Shown here: positions 52,334-61,293 of the stretch, one piece after another
Position numbering within the stretch: position 1 is the first letter of the stretch
Layout of the letters: the number at the start of each line of letters is the position of its first letter
Assembly: GCF_026340095.1 (NCBI RefSeq)
Contig: NZ_JAPEPO010000001.1
Coordinates: 6,608,001 to 6,672,000 of the forward strand
Direction: 5' to 3'
From: Streptomyces sp. NBC_01446
Lineage (GTDB): Bacteria > Actinomycetota > Actinomycetes > Streptomycetales > Streptomycetaceae
Length of the DNA: 64,000 bases
Notes under the pieces: generated by a model
What the model was told of the DNA's origin: nothing
Databases searched by the model: none
The model's input: the letters and a program-made list of their open reading frames with translations, nothing else
Translations under genes and position numbers: made by a program

Positions 52334-53488
52334 ATGAGCGTCGGCACGAGCAGAGCACCGGGGGCACGGGACACCCTGCGCCGGCCCGCGCCCCGATGCG
52401 GCCCCGACGACCTCACCACCCTCGCCGACAGCGGCCTCCACCCGGACGACCTGCCCGACGGACTCGTCGTCGCCGACGAGACCGGGCACGTCATCTGCTT
52501 CAACGCGGCGGCCGTCCGCATCACGGCCGTCCCCGCCGCCGACGCCCTCGGCCACCCCCTGGAGCGCGCGCTCCCTTTAGAGGACCTCGAAGGCCGCCGC
52601 TGGTGGCAGCTGACCGACCCGTACGGCGGCCTCGCCACCCGCTTCGCCCAGCCCGAGCGCAATCTGCTGCTGCCCGGCGGGCGAGAGGTCCTCGTCTCCG
52701 CGCGCTATGTCCGCACCGCGCCCACCGGCCCCGTCCGTCGCGTCGTCGTCTCCCTCCGTGACACCGAGGCCCGCCGCCGCACCGAGCGCAGCCACGCCGA
52801 GCTGATCGCGACCGTCGCCCACGAGCTGCGCTCGCCCCTCACGTCGGTGAAGGGCTTCACCGCGACCTTGCTCGCGAAGTGGGAGCGGTTCACCGACGAC
52901 CAGAAGAAGCTGATGCTGGAGACCGTCGACGCCGACGCGAACCGCGTCACGCGCCTCATCGCCGAGCTCCTCGACATCTCCCGCATCGACTCCGGACGCC
53001 TCGAAGTGCGCCGCCAGCCCGTCGACATCGGCGCCGCTGTGGCCCGCCACGTCCAGGCCCACGTCGCCTCAGGACAGCCGGCCGACCGCTTCCTCGTCCG
53101 GGTGGAACAGCCCCTGCCCGACCTCTGGGCCGACCCGGACAAGATCGACCAGGTGCTCAGCAACCTTCTGGAAAATGCCGTGCGCCATGGCGAGGGAACG
53201 GTCACCATCGACGTCATGCCCTCGGCATCACCCCGCGAGCGGGAGTGCGCCGGCACGTCGGTCACCGTGAGCGACGAGGGGCCAGGCATCCCGGAGGAGT
53301 CCATGAACCGCGTCTTCACCCGCTTCTGGCGGGGCAGCAAGCGAGGCGGCACCGGACTCGGCCTGTACATCGTCAAGGGCATCGTCGAGGCCCACGGCGG
53401 GACCATCACGGTCGGTCGCGCGCCCGGCGGCGGCGCACAGTTCCGATTTACGTTGCCCGTGGGGGCCCCGGCGTACCTGAACGCCTGA
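52334..53488 (+). CDS. PAS-domain sensor histidine kinase with a TTA codon
   Basis: A 384-residue soluble histidine kinase: PAS domain (about 30-140, GLVVADETGHVICFN), HisKA box with phospho-acceptor His in TVAHELRSPLTS, and ATPase domain (N-box NLLENAVRHGEG, G1 DEGPGIP, G2 GTGLGLYIVKGI). No partner response-regulator gene is adjacent. Codon 82 (52577-52579) is TTA, so translation should need the bldA tRNA. ATG 52334 is preferred to GTG 52283, which lies within a likely TAGTGT -10 region. Signal unknown. Confidence 0.88.
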   Translation: MSVGTSRAPGARDTLRRPAPRCGPDDLTTLADSGLHPDDLPDGLVVADETGHVICFNAAAVRITAVPAADALGHPLERALPLEDLEGRRWWQLTDPYGGLATRFAQPERNLLLPGGREVLVSARYVRTAPTGPVRRVVVSLRDTEARRRTERSHAELIATVAHELRSPLTSVKGFTATLLAKWERFTDDQKKLMLETVDADANRVTRLIAELLDISRIDSGRLEVRRQPVDIGAAVARHVQAHVASGQPADRFLVRVEQPLPDLWADPDKIDQVLSNLLENAVRHGEGTVTIDVMPSASPRERECAGTSVTVSDEGPGIPEESMNRVFTRFWRGSKRGGTGLGLYIVKGIVEAHGGTITVGRAPGGGAQFRFTLPVGAPAYLNA

Positions 53489-53527
53489 GCGGGCCCCCAC
53501 GGGCACATCGGCACACCCCACCCCCGT

Positions 53528-53533
53528 TAGACT
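53528..53533 (+). promoter_or_regulatory. Candidate pheS promoter -10
   Basis: TAGACT, about 100 bases upstream of the pheS ATG. The leader carries a small hairpin GAGACG-AAT-CGTCTC (53563-53577). No T-box or Phe-rich leader peptide is seen. Confidence 0.4.
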
Positions 53534-53628
53534 CGGTGTTTGGCACTTTGCGTCCCAATCCTGAGACGAATCGTCTCCGAGTCGTGGACGGGGACCATCC
53601 GCCAAACCAACCGGAAGCACGGGAAGAG

Positions 53629-54753
53629 ATGTCGGCACCGAATAAGTCGTACGACCCTGTTGAGGTCGAGGCCTTGAAACCGGAAGAGATCGAGCGCATG
53701 CGGGACGAGGCGCTCGCCGCCTTCGCGGCCGCGGACTCCCTCGGCGCGCTCCAGGAGGCCAAGGTCGCCCACACCGGCGGCACCTCGCCCCTGTCGCTCG
53801 CCAACCGCGAGATCGGCGCCCTGCCCCCGCAGGCCAAGGCCGAGGCCGGCAAGCGCGTCGGCATGGCCCGCGGCGCCGTCAGCAAGGCGCTCGCCGCCCG
53901 CCAGTCTGAGCTCGAGGCCGAGCGCGACGCGCGCGTCCTGGTCGAGGAGGCCGTGGACGTCACGCTGCCCTACGACCGGACCCCGGCCGGCGCCCGCCAC
54001 CCCCTGACCACGCTCTCGGAGCGCATCGAGGACGTCTTCGTGGCCATGGGCTACGAGGTCGCCGAGGGCCCCGAGGTCGAGGCGGAGTGGTTCAACTTCG
54101 ACGCCCTGAACATCGGCCCCGACCACCCGGCGCGGGGTATGCAGGACACGTTCTTCGTCGAGGGCCCCAAGGGCCGCGAGACCGAGTCGAACGTCGTCCT
54201 GCGCACCCACACGTCCCCCGTGCAGGTCCGGTCCATGCTCGACCGCGAGCCGCCGGTCTACGTGATCTGCCCGGGCCGCGTGTACCGCTCCGACGAGCTG
54301 GACGCCACGCACACTCCGGTGTTCATGCAGGTCGAGCTGCTCGCCGTCGACGAGGGCCTGACGATGTCGGACCTCAAGGGCACCCTCGACCACATGGTCC
54401 AGGCGCTCTTCGGGGAGGGCATGAAGACCCGCCTGCGGCCGAACTTCTTCCCGTTCACCGAGCCGTCCGCCGAGATGGACATGGTCTGCTACGTGTGCCG
54501 CGGCGAGTCCGTCGGCAACCCGGACCGGCCGTGCCGCACCTGCTCCTCCGAGGGCTGGATCGAGCTCGGCGGCTGCGGCATGGTCAACCCCAAGGTGCTG
54601 ACCGCGGCGGGCATCGACCCCGAGAAGTACAGCGGATTCGCCTTCGGGTTCGGCATCGAGCGGATGCTGATGTTCCGCCACAACGTCGAAGACATGCGAG
54701 ACATGGTCGAGGGTGACATCCGGTTCACCCGGCCGTTCGGGATGGAGATCTGA
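53629..54753 (+). CDS. pheS: Phenylalanyl-tRNA synthetase alpha subunit
   Basis: Catalytic alpha subunit of the (alpha-beta)2 enzyme that charges tRNA-Phe. At 374 residues it has an N-terminal coiled-coil tRNA-binding region and the class II core: motif 1 near HPLTTLSERIEDVFVAMGYEV, motif 2 in FMQVELLAVDEG, motif 3 GFAFGFGIERMLM. It carries the actinobacterial CYVCRG/CRTC cysteine insertion (possible zinc site). ATG after GGGAAGAG. Its stop overlaps the pheT start by one base (TGATG). Confidence 0.96.
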   Translation: MSAPNKSYDPVEVEALKPEEIERMRDEALAAFAAADSLGALQEAKVAHTGGTSPLSLANREIGALPPQAKAEAGKRVGMARGAVSKALAARQSELEAERDARVLVEEAVDVTLPYDRTPAGARHPLTTLSERIEDVFVAMGYEVAEGPEVEAEWFNFDALNIGPDHPARGMQDTFFVEGPKGRETESNVVLRTHTSPVQVRSMLDREPPVYVICPGRVYRSDELDATHTPVFMQVELLAVDEGLTMSDLKGTLDHMVQALFGEGMKTRLRPNFFPFTEPSAEMDMVCYVCRGESVGNPDRPCRTCSSEGWIELGGCGMVNPKVLTAAGIDPEKYSGFAFGFGIERMLMFRHNVEDMRDMVEGDIRFTRPFGMEI

Positions 54754-57263
54754 TGCGTATCCCGCTTTCCTGGCTGCGGGAGTACGTCGATCTCCCCGCC
54801 ACCGAGACCGGCCGTGACCTGCAGGAGAAGCTCGTGGCCACCGGCCTCGAGGTCGAGACCGTCGAGCAGCTCGGCGCAGGCCTCAAGGGCCCCCTCGTCG
54901 TCGGTCAGGTGCTGACCATCGAGGAGCTGGAGGGCTTCAAGAAGCCCATCCGCTTCTGCACCGTGGACGTCGGCCGGGCCAACGGCACGGGCGAGCCGCA
55001 GGAGATCGTCTGCGGCGCCCGTAACTTCGCCGTCGGCGACAAGGTCGTCGTGGTCCTGCCCGGCGCCGTGCTCCCGGGCGACTTCGCGATCGCCGCGCGC
55101 AAGACGTACGGCAAGACCTCGCACGGCATGATCTGCTCCGGCGACGAGCTGGGCATGGGCGACGACGGCTCCGGTGGCATCATCGTCCTGCCGCCCGAGC
55201 ACGAGGTCGGCACCGACGCGATCGAGCTCCTGCAGCTCGTCGACGAGGTTCTCGACATCGCCGTCACCGCCAACCGCGGCGACTGCCTGTCCCTGCGCGG
55301 TGTCGCCCGCGAGGCCGCCATCGCGTACGGCCTGCCGCTGCGCGACCCGGCACTCCTCGACGTGCCCGCGCCCAACGCGAACGGCTACCCGGTCCGGATC
55401 TCCGAGCCGGCCGGCTGCGACCGCTTCACCGCGCGCACCGTCACCGGCCTCAACCCCGAGGCCCGCTCCCCGATCTGGCTCCGGCGCCGGCTGCAGAAGG
55501 CGGGCATGCGCCCGATCTCGCTCGCCGTCGACATCACCAACTACGTGATGCTGGAGCTCGGCCAGCCCCTGCACGCCTACGACCGCTCCCTCGTCCAGGG
55601 CGCGATCGGCGTGCGCCGGGCCGAGCAGGGCGAGAAGTTCACCACCCTCGACGGCGCCAAGCGTGTACTCGACGCCGAGGATCTGGTGATCACCGACGAC
55701 CGCGGCCCCATCGGCCTCGCGGGCGTCATGGGCGGAGCCAACACGGAGATCGCCGACCACGACGCCGACGCCGGGACCACCGACGTCGTCATCGAGGCCG
55801 CGCACTTCGACCCCGTCTCCATCGCCCGCACCGCGCGCCGCCACAAGCTGTCCTCCGAGGCGTCCAAGCGCTTCGAGCGCGGCGTCGACCCGCAGGCCGC
55901 GTCCGCCGCGGCCCAGCGCACCGTCGACCTCCTCGTGCTCCTCGCGGGCGGCACCGCCGACCCCGGCGTCACCGAGGTCATCGCGCCCTCCGCGCCGCAC
56001 ACCATCACGCTCCCGGCGGACCACCCCGACAAGGTCGCGGGTGTCACGTACGGCCGCGAGACCGTGGTGCGCCGCCTCCAGCAGGTCGGCTGCGACGTCT
56101 ACGGCCAGGACAACCTGACGGTCACCGTGCCGTCGTGGCGTCCCGACCTGGTCGAGCCGAACGACCTGGCCGAAGAGGTCATCCGGCTCGAGGGCTACGA
56201 GAACCTGCCCTCGACGCTGCCGAGGCCCCCGGCGGGCCGCGGCCTGACCGAGCGCCAGCGGCTCCACCGCCGCGTGGGCCGCGCCCTGGCCGGCGCCGGT
56301 TACGTCGAGGCGCTGAACTACCCGTTCATCAGCGACGAGACGCTTGGCAAGCTCGGCATCGAGCAGGACGACCCGCGCCGCACCACGGTCAAGCTGGTCA
56401 ACCCGCTCTCCGACGAGGAGCCCGCGCTCCGTACGACAATGCTGCCGGGCCTCCTGGAGGCGCTGCGCCGCAACGACGGCCGCGGCTCGCACGACCTGGC
56501 GCTGTTCGAGACCGGCCTGGTCTTCCGGCCGACCGGTGACGAGCCGCAGGCCGTCCGCCTGCCCGTCGACCGGCGTCCCACCGACGAGGAGATCGCCGGC
56601 CTCGACGCCGCGCTGCCGCGTCAGCCGCGCCACGCCGCGGTCGTCCTCACGGGCGCCCGCGAGCAGGCCGGCTGGTGGGGCAACGGCCGGCCTGCCGACT
56701 GGGCGGACGCCGTCGAGGCGGCCCGCACCATCGCCCGCGAGGCCGGTGTCGAGCTGATCGTGCGCGGCGACCAGCACGCGCCCTGGCACCCGGGCCGGTG
56801 CGCCGCGCTGTTCGCCGTGGTGGACGGCGCGGAGACGCTCGTCGGCCACGCCGGTGAGCTGCACCCGCGTGTCATCAAGGCGCTGCACCTGCCCGAGCGC
56901 AGCTGCGCCATGGAGATCGACCTCGACCTGGTCGAGCGGGCCGGCACCGGCGCGCTCCAGGCGCCGCGGATCTCCACGTTCCCCGTGGCCACGCAGGACG
57001 TCGCGCTCGTCGTCGACGCCTCCGTGCCGGCCGCCGACGTGGAGAAGGCGCTGCGCGAGGGGGCGGGTGAACTCCTCGAGTCCCTCCGCCTGTTCGACGT
57101 GTTCACGGGCGAGCAGCTCGGTGAGGGCCGCAAGTCCCTCGCCTACGCGCTGCGCTTCCGTGCCACCGACCGCACGCTGACCGTCGACGAGGCGTCCGCG
57201 GCCCGCGACGCGGCGGTGGCGCTGGCCGCCGAGCGCACCGGGGCGGTGCTGCGCGGGGCCTGA
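54753..57263 (+). CDS. pheT: Phenylalanyl-tRNA synthetase beta subunit
   Basis: An 836-residue beta subunit. In order it has the tRNA-binding EMAP-like domain (about 40-155), B3/B4 editing domain (about 210-390, SSEASKRFERGVD), B5 domain (about 400-480), the inactive synthetase-like core and a C-terminal anticodon-binding FDX domain (FPVATQDVALVVDASV). Editing removes mischarged Tyr-tRNA-Phe. Translationally coupled to pheS. An 18-bp terminator ends the operon. Confidence 0.97.
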   Translation: MRIPLSWLREYVDLPATETGRDLQEKLVATGLEVETVEQLGAGLKGPLVVGQVLTIEELEGFKKPIRFCTVDVGRANGTGEPQEIVCGARNFAVGDKVVVVLPGAVLPGDFAIAARKTYGKTSHGMICSGDELGMGDDGSGGIIVLPPEHEVGTDAIELLQLVDEVLDIAVTANRGDCLSLRGVAREAAIAYGLPLRDPALLDVPAPNANGYPVRISEPAGCDRFTARTVTGLNPEARSPIWLRRRLQKAGMRPISLAVDITNYVMLELGQPLHAYDRSLVQGAIGVRRAEQGEKFTTLDGAKRVLDAEDLVITDDRGPIGLAGVMGGANTEIADHDADAGTTDVVIEAAHFDPVSIARTARRHKLSSEASKRFERGVDPQAASAAAQRTVDLLVLLAGGTADPGVTEVIAPSAPHTITLPADHPDKVAGVTYGRETVVRRLQQVGCDVYGQDNLTVTVPSWRPDLVEPNDLAEEVIRLEGYENLPSTLPRPPAGRGLTERQRLHRRVGRALAGAGYVEALNYPFISDETLGKLGIEQDDPRRTTVKLVNPLSDEEPALRTTMLPGLLEALRRNDGRGSHDLALFETGLVFRPTGDEPQAVRLPVDRRPTDEEIAGLDAALPRQPRHAAVVLTGAREQAGWWGNGRPADWADAVEAARTIAREAGVELIVRGDQHAPWHPGRCAALFAVVDGAETLVGHAGELHPRVIKALHLPERSCAMEIDLDLVERAGTGALQAPRISTFPVATQDVALVVDASVPAADVEKALREGAGELLESLRLFDVFTGEQLGEGRKSLAYALRFRATDRTLTVDEASAARDAAVALAAERTGAVLRGA

Positions 57264-57282
57264 TCCCGGCAGAGCGAGACGC

Positions 57283-57322
57283 AGTGAGGGGCACCTCCGG
57301 ACCACCGGAGGTGCCCCTCACT
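57283..57322 (+). terminator. Terminator after pheT
   Basis: Perfect 18-bp stem (57283-57300 with 57305-57322) around the tetraloop ACCA, 20 bases after the stop. Confidence 0.92.
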
Positions 57323-57433
57323 CGTTCGGGTGAGAAGTGGCGGTGATCCGCTCCGAGCGGGGCAGACGCTCGACAGAATCATTGCGGCCGCAGGGCCGAC
57401 CGCGCTGAACAGGGCCTTAGGGAGGCCGTCGGC

Positions 57434-58567
57434 ATGATCCGTAACCATCCGAGGACGCCCTCCCGACCACCCCGCACCTCCTTCAGATCCCGGCTCACCC
57501 GCTCCCGCTCCCTTCGCGTGCGCCGCGCGCTCGATCTGGCGCTGCCCACGGCCTGGGGCGCCGTGGCGATCACCTTCAAGCTGGCGTGCCCGCTCGCGCA
57601 GGAGACCGGACTCGGCGCGCGCATCACGTCGAGCGCCGTGTTCTTCGCCGTCGGCACCGGTCTGATACTCCATGTGCGGCGCGGCCTCCAGCGTGAGCTG
57701 CGGCAGCTGCGCAGGATCGCGGGGGCGGCACAGAACGTGCTGCTGCGCCCGCTGCCGCCCCGCATCGACGGCCTGGCCATCGCGGCAGGACATCTCTCGG
57801 CCGACCGGGGCGCCACCGTGGGGGGCGACCTCTACGAGGTCATCGCCACCGACCACGGCGTGCGCGTGGTCATGGGGGACGTCCGCGGGCACGGCCTCGC
57901 CGCCCTGGCGACCGTCGCCGCCGTCCTCGGCAGCTTCCGCGAGGCCGCGCACGACGAGGCCGAACTGACCTGCGTACTGAGGCGACTCGAGCGGGCCATG
58001 GCCCGGCATCTGCGCGAGCGGTCGCGGGACGAGCACCCCGCGGCCGGCGGCGCCGAGCCGGTCAGTCCGGTCGCGGAGGAGTTCGTCACCGTGCTGCTCC
58101 TGGAGATCCGGCAGGACGGGGAGGTGCTCGCCCTCAACTGCGGGCACCCGTGGCCGTATCTGCTGCGCAGCCATGCGGGTCCCGCGGCCGTGGCGCGTGG
58201 CTACGCCGAGTTGGTCGGGGGCGGTGAACCCCTGCCGCCGCTCGGCCCGTTCCCGCTGCCGGCCGAACTGCCGGTCGTCGCGTGCGGGCGGCTTCTTCCC
58301 GGGGAGGGGCTGCTGCTCCACACCGACGGGCTCGAGGACGCGCGGGACGCCCGCGGCCGGTTCTTCCCGCTGCCCGCCGCGCTCGCCGAGGCCGTCCGCG
58401 TCCAGCCGGTCGTCCCCCAGGCCGTCATCCGTGCCGTGTACGCCCAACTCCTGTGCCACACAGGCGGGTTGCAGGACGACGACGCCGCGCTCCTCGTCCT
58501 GCGCAACGACCGCAAGCGAGTCCCCTTGCAGCACGGGGAGCTCCGCGTCCACAGTGCTGCCAAGTGA
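57434..58567 (+). CDS. Membrane SpoIIE-type PP2C phosphatase
   Basis: A 377-residue protein with a basic N-terminus (~30 residues), two transmembrane helices (about 36-55 and 63-83), and a SpoIIE/PPM phosphatase domain with metal-binding aspartates in GGDLYEV, MGDVRGHG, HTDGLEDARD and LQDDDAALLVL. Such phosphatases dephosphorylate anti-sigma-factor antagonists in stress and development signalling; no antagonist gene is nearby. ATG start after GGGAGG. Confidence 0.9.
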   Translation: MIRNHPRTPSRPPRTSFRSRLTRSRSLRVRRALDLALPTAWGAVAITFKLACPLAQETGLGARITSSAVFFAVGTGLILHVRRGLQRELRQLRRIAGAAQNVLLRPLPPRIDGLAIAAGHLSADRGATVGGDLYEVIATDHGVRVVMGDVRGHGLAALATVAAVLGSFREAAHDEAELTCVLRRLERAMARHLRERSRDEHPAAGGAEPVSPVAEEFVTVLLLEIRQDGEVLALNCGHPWPYLLRSHAGPAAVARGYAELVGGGEPLPPLGPFPLPAELPVVACGRLLPGEGLLLHTDGLEDARDARGRFFPLPAALAEAVRVQPVVPQAVIRAVYAQLLCHTGGLQDDDAALLVLRNDRKRVPLQHGELRVHSAAK

Positions 58568-58589
58568 ACGTGGACACCGCGTGACCTGA

Positions 58590-58611
58590 CCCCGGGGCTC
58601 TCCTCCCGGGG
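58590..58611 (+). terminator. Terminator after the SpoIIE phosphatase gene
   Basis: CCCCGGG (58590-58596) pairs with CCCGGGG (58605-58611), 8-base loop, 22 bases after the stop. Confidence 0.6.
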
Positions 58612-58757
58612 CGCGCCGTCCGCCGGCCGCGGAGTGTCGGGCAGGCAGCCGGTCGGACGGCGCAAAACGGGCCGCCGCACTGTACGAGGGGGAGCCGGCG
58701 GCCCGGCCGGCCTCTTGCGAGGCAGTTCAGTCAATCGAGTTGCATCACACCACAAAA

Positions 58758-58822
58758 GAGTGCGCAACACCCGGATTCGGGCACTCCGTTCACACCCCGT
58801 GTGAAGCCCGCTCCACTACGCT
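58758..58822 (+). promoter_or_regulatory. Promoter/operator of the NsdA-like gene
   Basis: TTCACAC-CCC-GTGTGAA (58789-58805) is a perfect 17-base palindrome lying where the -35 would be, 12 bases before the likely -10 TACGCT (58817-58822). Upstream, GAGTGC/GCACTC (58758-58786) encloses CCCG-GATT-CGGG. This looks like a tightly regulated promoter; autoregulation by the downstream helix-turn-helix protein is possible. Confidence 0.6.
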
Positions 58823-58851
58823 GACGGCACCGAGCCACCGGAGGGCCCTCC

Positions 58852-60192
58852 ATGCAGCCCAACACCTTGCTCGACGCGATACTCGACGAGGCCGGGATCT
58901 CCCATGCGGGCCTCGCCGCACATGTGAACCAGGCGGGCCGCGCCAGGGGGCTCGCCCTGCGCTACGAACACACCGCCGTCGCACGGTGGTTGAAGGGCCA
59001 GCGGCCACGCGGCCAGGTGCCCGACCTCATCTGCGAGGTCCTCGCCGCCCGCCTGCACCGCCCCGTCACCCTCGACGACATCGGCCTGGGCATGCCCGGC
59101 GAACCGGCCACCCCGCACGGCCAGAGTCTGTCCGGATTCGTCGAGCGGGCCACCGCCCTGTGGCGCTCGGACGAACAGCAGCGGCCCCACATACTGGGCG
59201 CCCCCGCCGTCACGGGGACCCCGGCCGTGATGCCCGTATGGGAGTGGGAGAACCCGCCCGAGGACACCGACGTGTCGCGCGGCGGGCGCCACCGGGTCAG
59301 CGCCGCCGACCTGGAGATGATGCGCTCGGCCCGCACGCACTACGAGCAGATGTACCGCAAGGCCGGCGGCATCGCGACGCGCACCCGCATCGTCGGCTTC
59401 CTCAACACGGAGGCGGCGCCTCTGCTGCGCGGCAGCTACACCGACGAGACGGGCCGCCAACTGCACCGCGCCACCGGCGGGTTGGTCGCCATCGCGGGCA
59501 TCTGCGCCTACGACTCCGACGCGCACGGCCTCGCCCAGCGCTACTTCCACCAGGCCCTACGCCTCGCCAAGGCGAGCGGTGACCGCGGTCTCGGCGCCTA
59601 TGTCATCGCCCTCCTGGTCAACCAGTCGCTCCACATGAGGCAGTACCGGCAGTCGGTGGCCTTCGCGGAGGCCGCGCTGCGGGCCGCCGGGCGGCACATC
59701 ACGCCGGCGCTCGCCTCGGATCTGTACGCGATGCAGGCCAAGGCGTACGCACACCTCGGCGACGGCAGCAGCGCCCTGTCCTGCATCCGGCGTGCCGAGT
59801 CGGCCGCCGACCGCATCCGGCGCGGCCATGAACCGGACGAGACGGGCTATGTCCAGCCCGGACTCGTCAACGTGCAGGTGGCGGAGGCCCTCTTGAGCCT
59901 CGGCGACCTCACCTCGGCACGTGAACACGCGGCGGCGGCCGTGCACAACCCCGCCCACGACCGGGGGCGGGTGCACCGCCTCGCCATGCTCAGCCAGATC
60001 GAGCTGAGACAGGGCAACGCCGAGAAGGCCGTCGCGATCGCCGTGGAGATGGCCGAACGGGCGCGGGGAATGGAGTCCCAGCGGCTGCGCGACAGACTCC
60101 GGGCGGTACGCGAACACCTGGTGCGCAACGGCTGTGCCGGCACGGCCGAGGCCGCCGAACTCATCGACGGGGCACTGCGCGTACCGCTCTGA
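58852..60192 (+). CDS. NsdA-like regulator with TPR region
   Basis: A 446-residue regulator of the type known in Streptomyces as NsdA-like (NsdA is a negative regulator of development). An N-terminal region (about 1-75) has LLDAILDEAGISHAGLAAHVN and VARWLKGQRPRG, a divergent helix-turn-helix. The rest (about 150-440) is alpha-helical with TPR-like repeats (ALASDLYAMQAKAYAHLGD, AEALLSLGDLTSAREHA). It probably binds DNA and a partner protein or peptide. ATG after CGGAGGG. It is preceded by a palindromic promoter. Confidence 0.82.
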   Translation: MQPNTLLDAILDEAGISHAGLAAHVNQAGRARGLALRYEHTAVARWLKGQRPRGQVPDLICEVLAARLHRPVTLDDIGLGMPGEPATPHGQSLSGFVERATALWRSDEQQRPHILGAPAVTGTPAVMPVWEWENPPEDTDVSRGGRHRVSAADLEMMRSARTHYEQMYRKAGGIATRTRIVGFLNTEAAPLLRGSYTDETGRQLHRATGGLVAIAGICAYDSDAHGLAQRYFHQALRLAKASGDRGLGAYVIALLVNQSLHMRQYRQSVAFAEAALRAAGRHITPALASDLYAMQAKAYAHLGDGSSALSCIRRAESAADRIRRGHEPDETGYVQPGLVNVQVAEALLSLGDLTSAREHAAAAVHNPAHDRGRVHRLAMLSQIELRQGNAEKAVAIAVEMAERARGMESQRLRDRLRAVREHLVRNGCAGTAEAAELIDGALRVPL

Positions 60193-60266
60193 GTCCGACC
60201 TGCACCGCTCTCTCACGCTCCGCTGCTGCGATATTGCCATCTAACTCGGCGGAAGGTGGCAGAACC

Positions 60267-60812
60267 GTGCAGTGGACGAAACAGAACGAACAGACGGTGT
60301 ATGAAAACCGCTGGTTCCGGGTCAATCTCGCGGATGTCGAGCTCCCGGACGGCCGGCATCTCGACCACTTCGTCATACGGCTGCGGCCGGTCGCCGTGGC
60401 CACCGTGGTCAATGAGGCCAACGAGGTGCTGCTCCTGTGGCGGCACCGTTTCATCACCGACAGCTGGGGCTGGGAGCTCCCGGCGGGGGTGATCGAGGAC
60501 GGCGAGGACATCGCCGCCGCGGCCGCCAGGGAACTGGAGGAGGAGACCGGCTGGCGGCCGGGACCCTTACGCCATCTGATGAGCGTGGAGCCGTCCAACG
60601 GTCTCGAGGACGCGAGGCACCACGTCTACTGGGCCGAGGAGGGTTCGTACGTCGGCCATCCCGAGGACGACTTCGAGTCGGACCGCAGGGAGTGGGTCCC
60701 TCTCAAGCTCGTCCCCGACATGGTCGCCCGCGGCGAGGTCCCGGCCGCCAACATGGCGGCCGCACTGCTGATGCTGCACCATCTCAGGCTGGGGCAGGAC
60801 ACCCCGGCCTGA
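60267..60812 (+). CDS. NUDIX hydrolase with a TTA codon
   Basis: A 181-residue NUDIX pyrophosphatase like ADP-ribose/nucleoside-diphosphate-sugar hydrolases. The NUDIX box runs from GVIEDGEDIAAAAARELEEE to TGW, with the expected REL-EE-TG pattern. It hydrolyses an X-linked nucleoside diphosphate; substrate unknown. GTG 60267 has GGAAGGTGG eight bases upstream. Codon 101 (60567-60569) is TTA, implying dependence on bldA. Convergent with the next small gene. Confidence 0.9.
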   Translation: MQWTKQNEQTVYENRWFRVNLADVELPDGRHLDHFVIRLRPVAVATVVNEANEVLLLWRHRFITDSWGWELPAGVIEDGEDIAAAAARELEEETGWRPGPLRHLMSVEPSNGLEDARHHVYWAEEGSYVGHPEDDFESDRREWVPLKLVPDMVARGEVPAANMAAALLMLHHLRLGQDTPA

Positions 60813-60827
60813 CCCGGAGGAAAGGCG

Positions 60828-61085
60828 CTAGCGTCCGAACGCCTGCCAGACGGCAAGGGCGAGCGCGCCGGCCGCGGTGATCGCGGCGACGGCCTGCAGC
60901 GGCCATCGGGTGTGCTCGAGCTGGGCGACCCGGGTGCTCAGATCGTCCTGGTCCTTGACGCTCTGTTCATCGCGCTGGGTGAGCAACGCCAGCTTGCCGT
61001 CGACGCGGGCGAGACCCACATCGAGGCTGCGGCGTAACTCCGCGAGTTCTTCCGGGACCACGGGACGCTCGGGGTCGGCGGTCAC
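60828..61085 (-). CDS. Small tail-anchored coiled-coil protein with a TTA codon
   Basis: An 85-residue protein: an N-terminal helical region with heptad-like spacing (LAELRRSLDVGLARVDGKLA, then STRVAQLEHTRW) and a C-terminal transmembrane helix (about 63-82), so it is probably anchored facing the cytoplasm. No known function. GTG 61085 follows GGAAAGGAG by seven bases. Codon 17 (61037-61035 on the minus strand) is TTA, hence bldA-dependent. Lies between NUDIX and 3-hydroxybutyryl-CoA dehydrogenase genes. Confidence 0.7.
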   Translation of the reverse strand: MTADPERPVVPEELAELRRSLDVGLARVDGKLALLTQRDEQSVKDQDDLSTRVAQLEHTRWPLQAVAAITAAGALALAVWQAFGR

Positions 61086-61213
61086 GGGTCGGCTCCTTTC
61101 CGTAGTCGGCAGATCCGTTGCCTTACGCACGGGAAGTCAACTCGCCCGGTGGGTACGGCGGGAGAGTGTGCGATGGGCATATGCGGGCCCGGTGCGCACA
61201 CGGTGTGCGAACG

Positions 61214-61251
61214 GTTCGGGCCCGGCACTCCGAAGAGTGCCGGGCCCGAAC
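61214..61251 (-). terminator. Terminator after the 3-hydroxybutyryl-CoA dehydrogenase gene
   Basis: Perfect 17-bp stem (61214-61230 with 61235-61251), loop CGAA, placed 42 bases beyond the end of the minus-strand dehydrogenase gene. Confidence 0.9.
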
Positions 61252-61293
61252 TTTCGACTACGCAGAGTCAACGCGGTGCGGAACCGCGCGCGG

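Noticed and set aside
53536..53628. Possible Phe attenuator or leader peptide before pheS
   Set aside because: The frame from GTG 53536 runs straight into pheS rather than ending, has only one Phe codon, and no terminator hairpin with T run precedes pheS. No T-box sequence seen.
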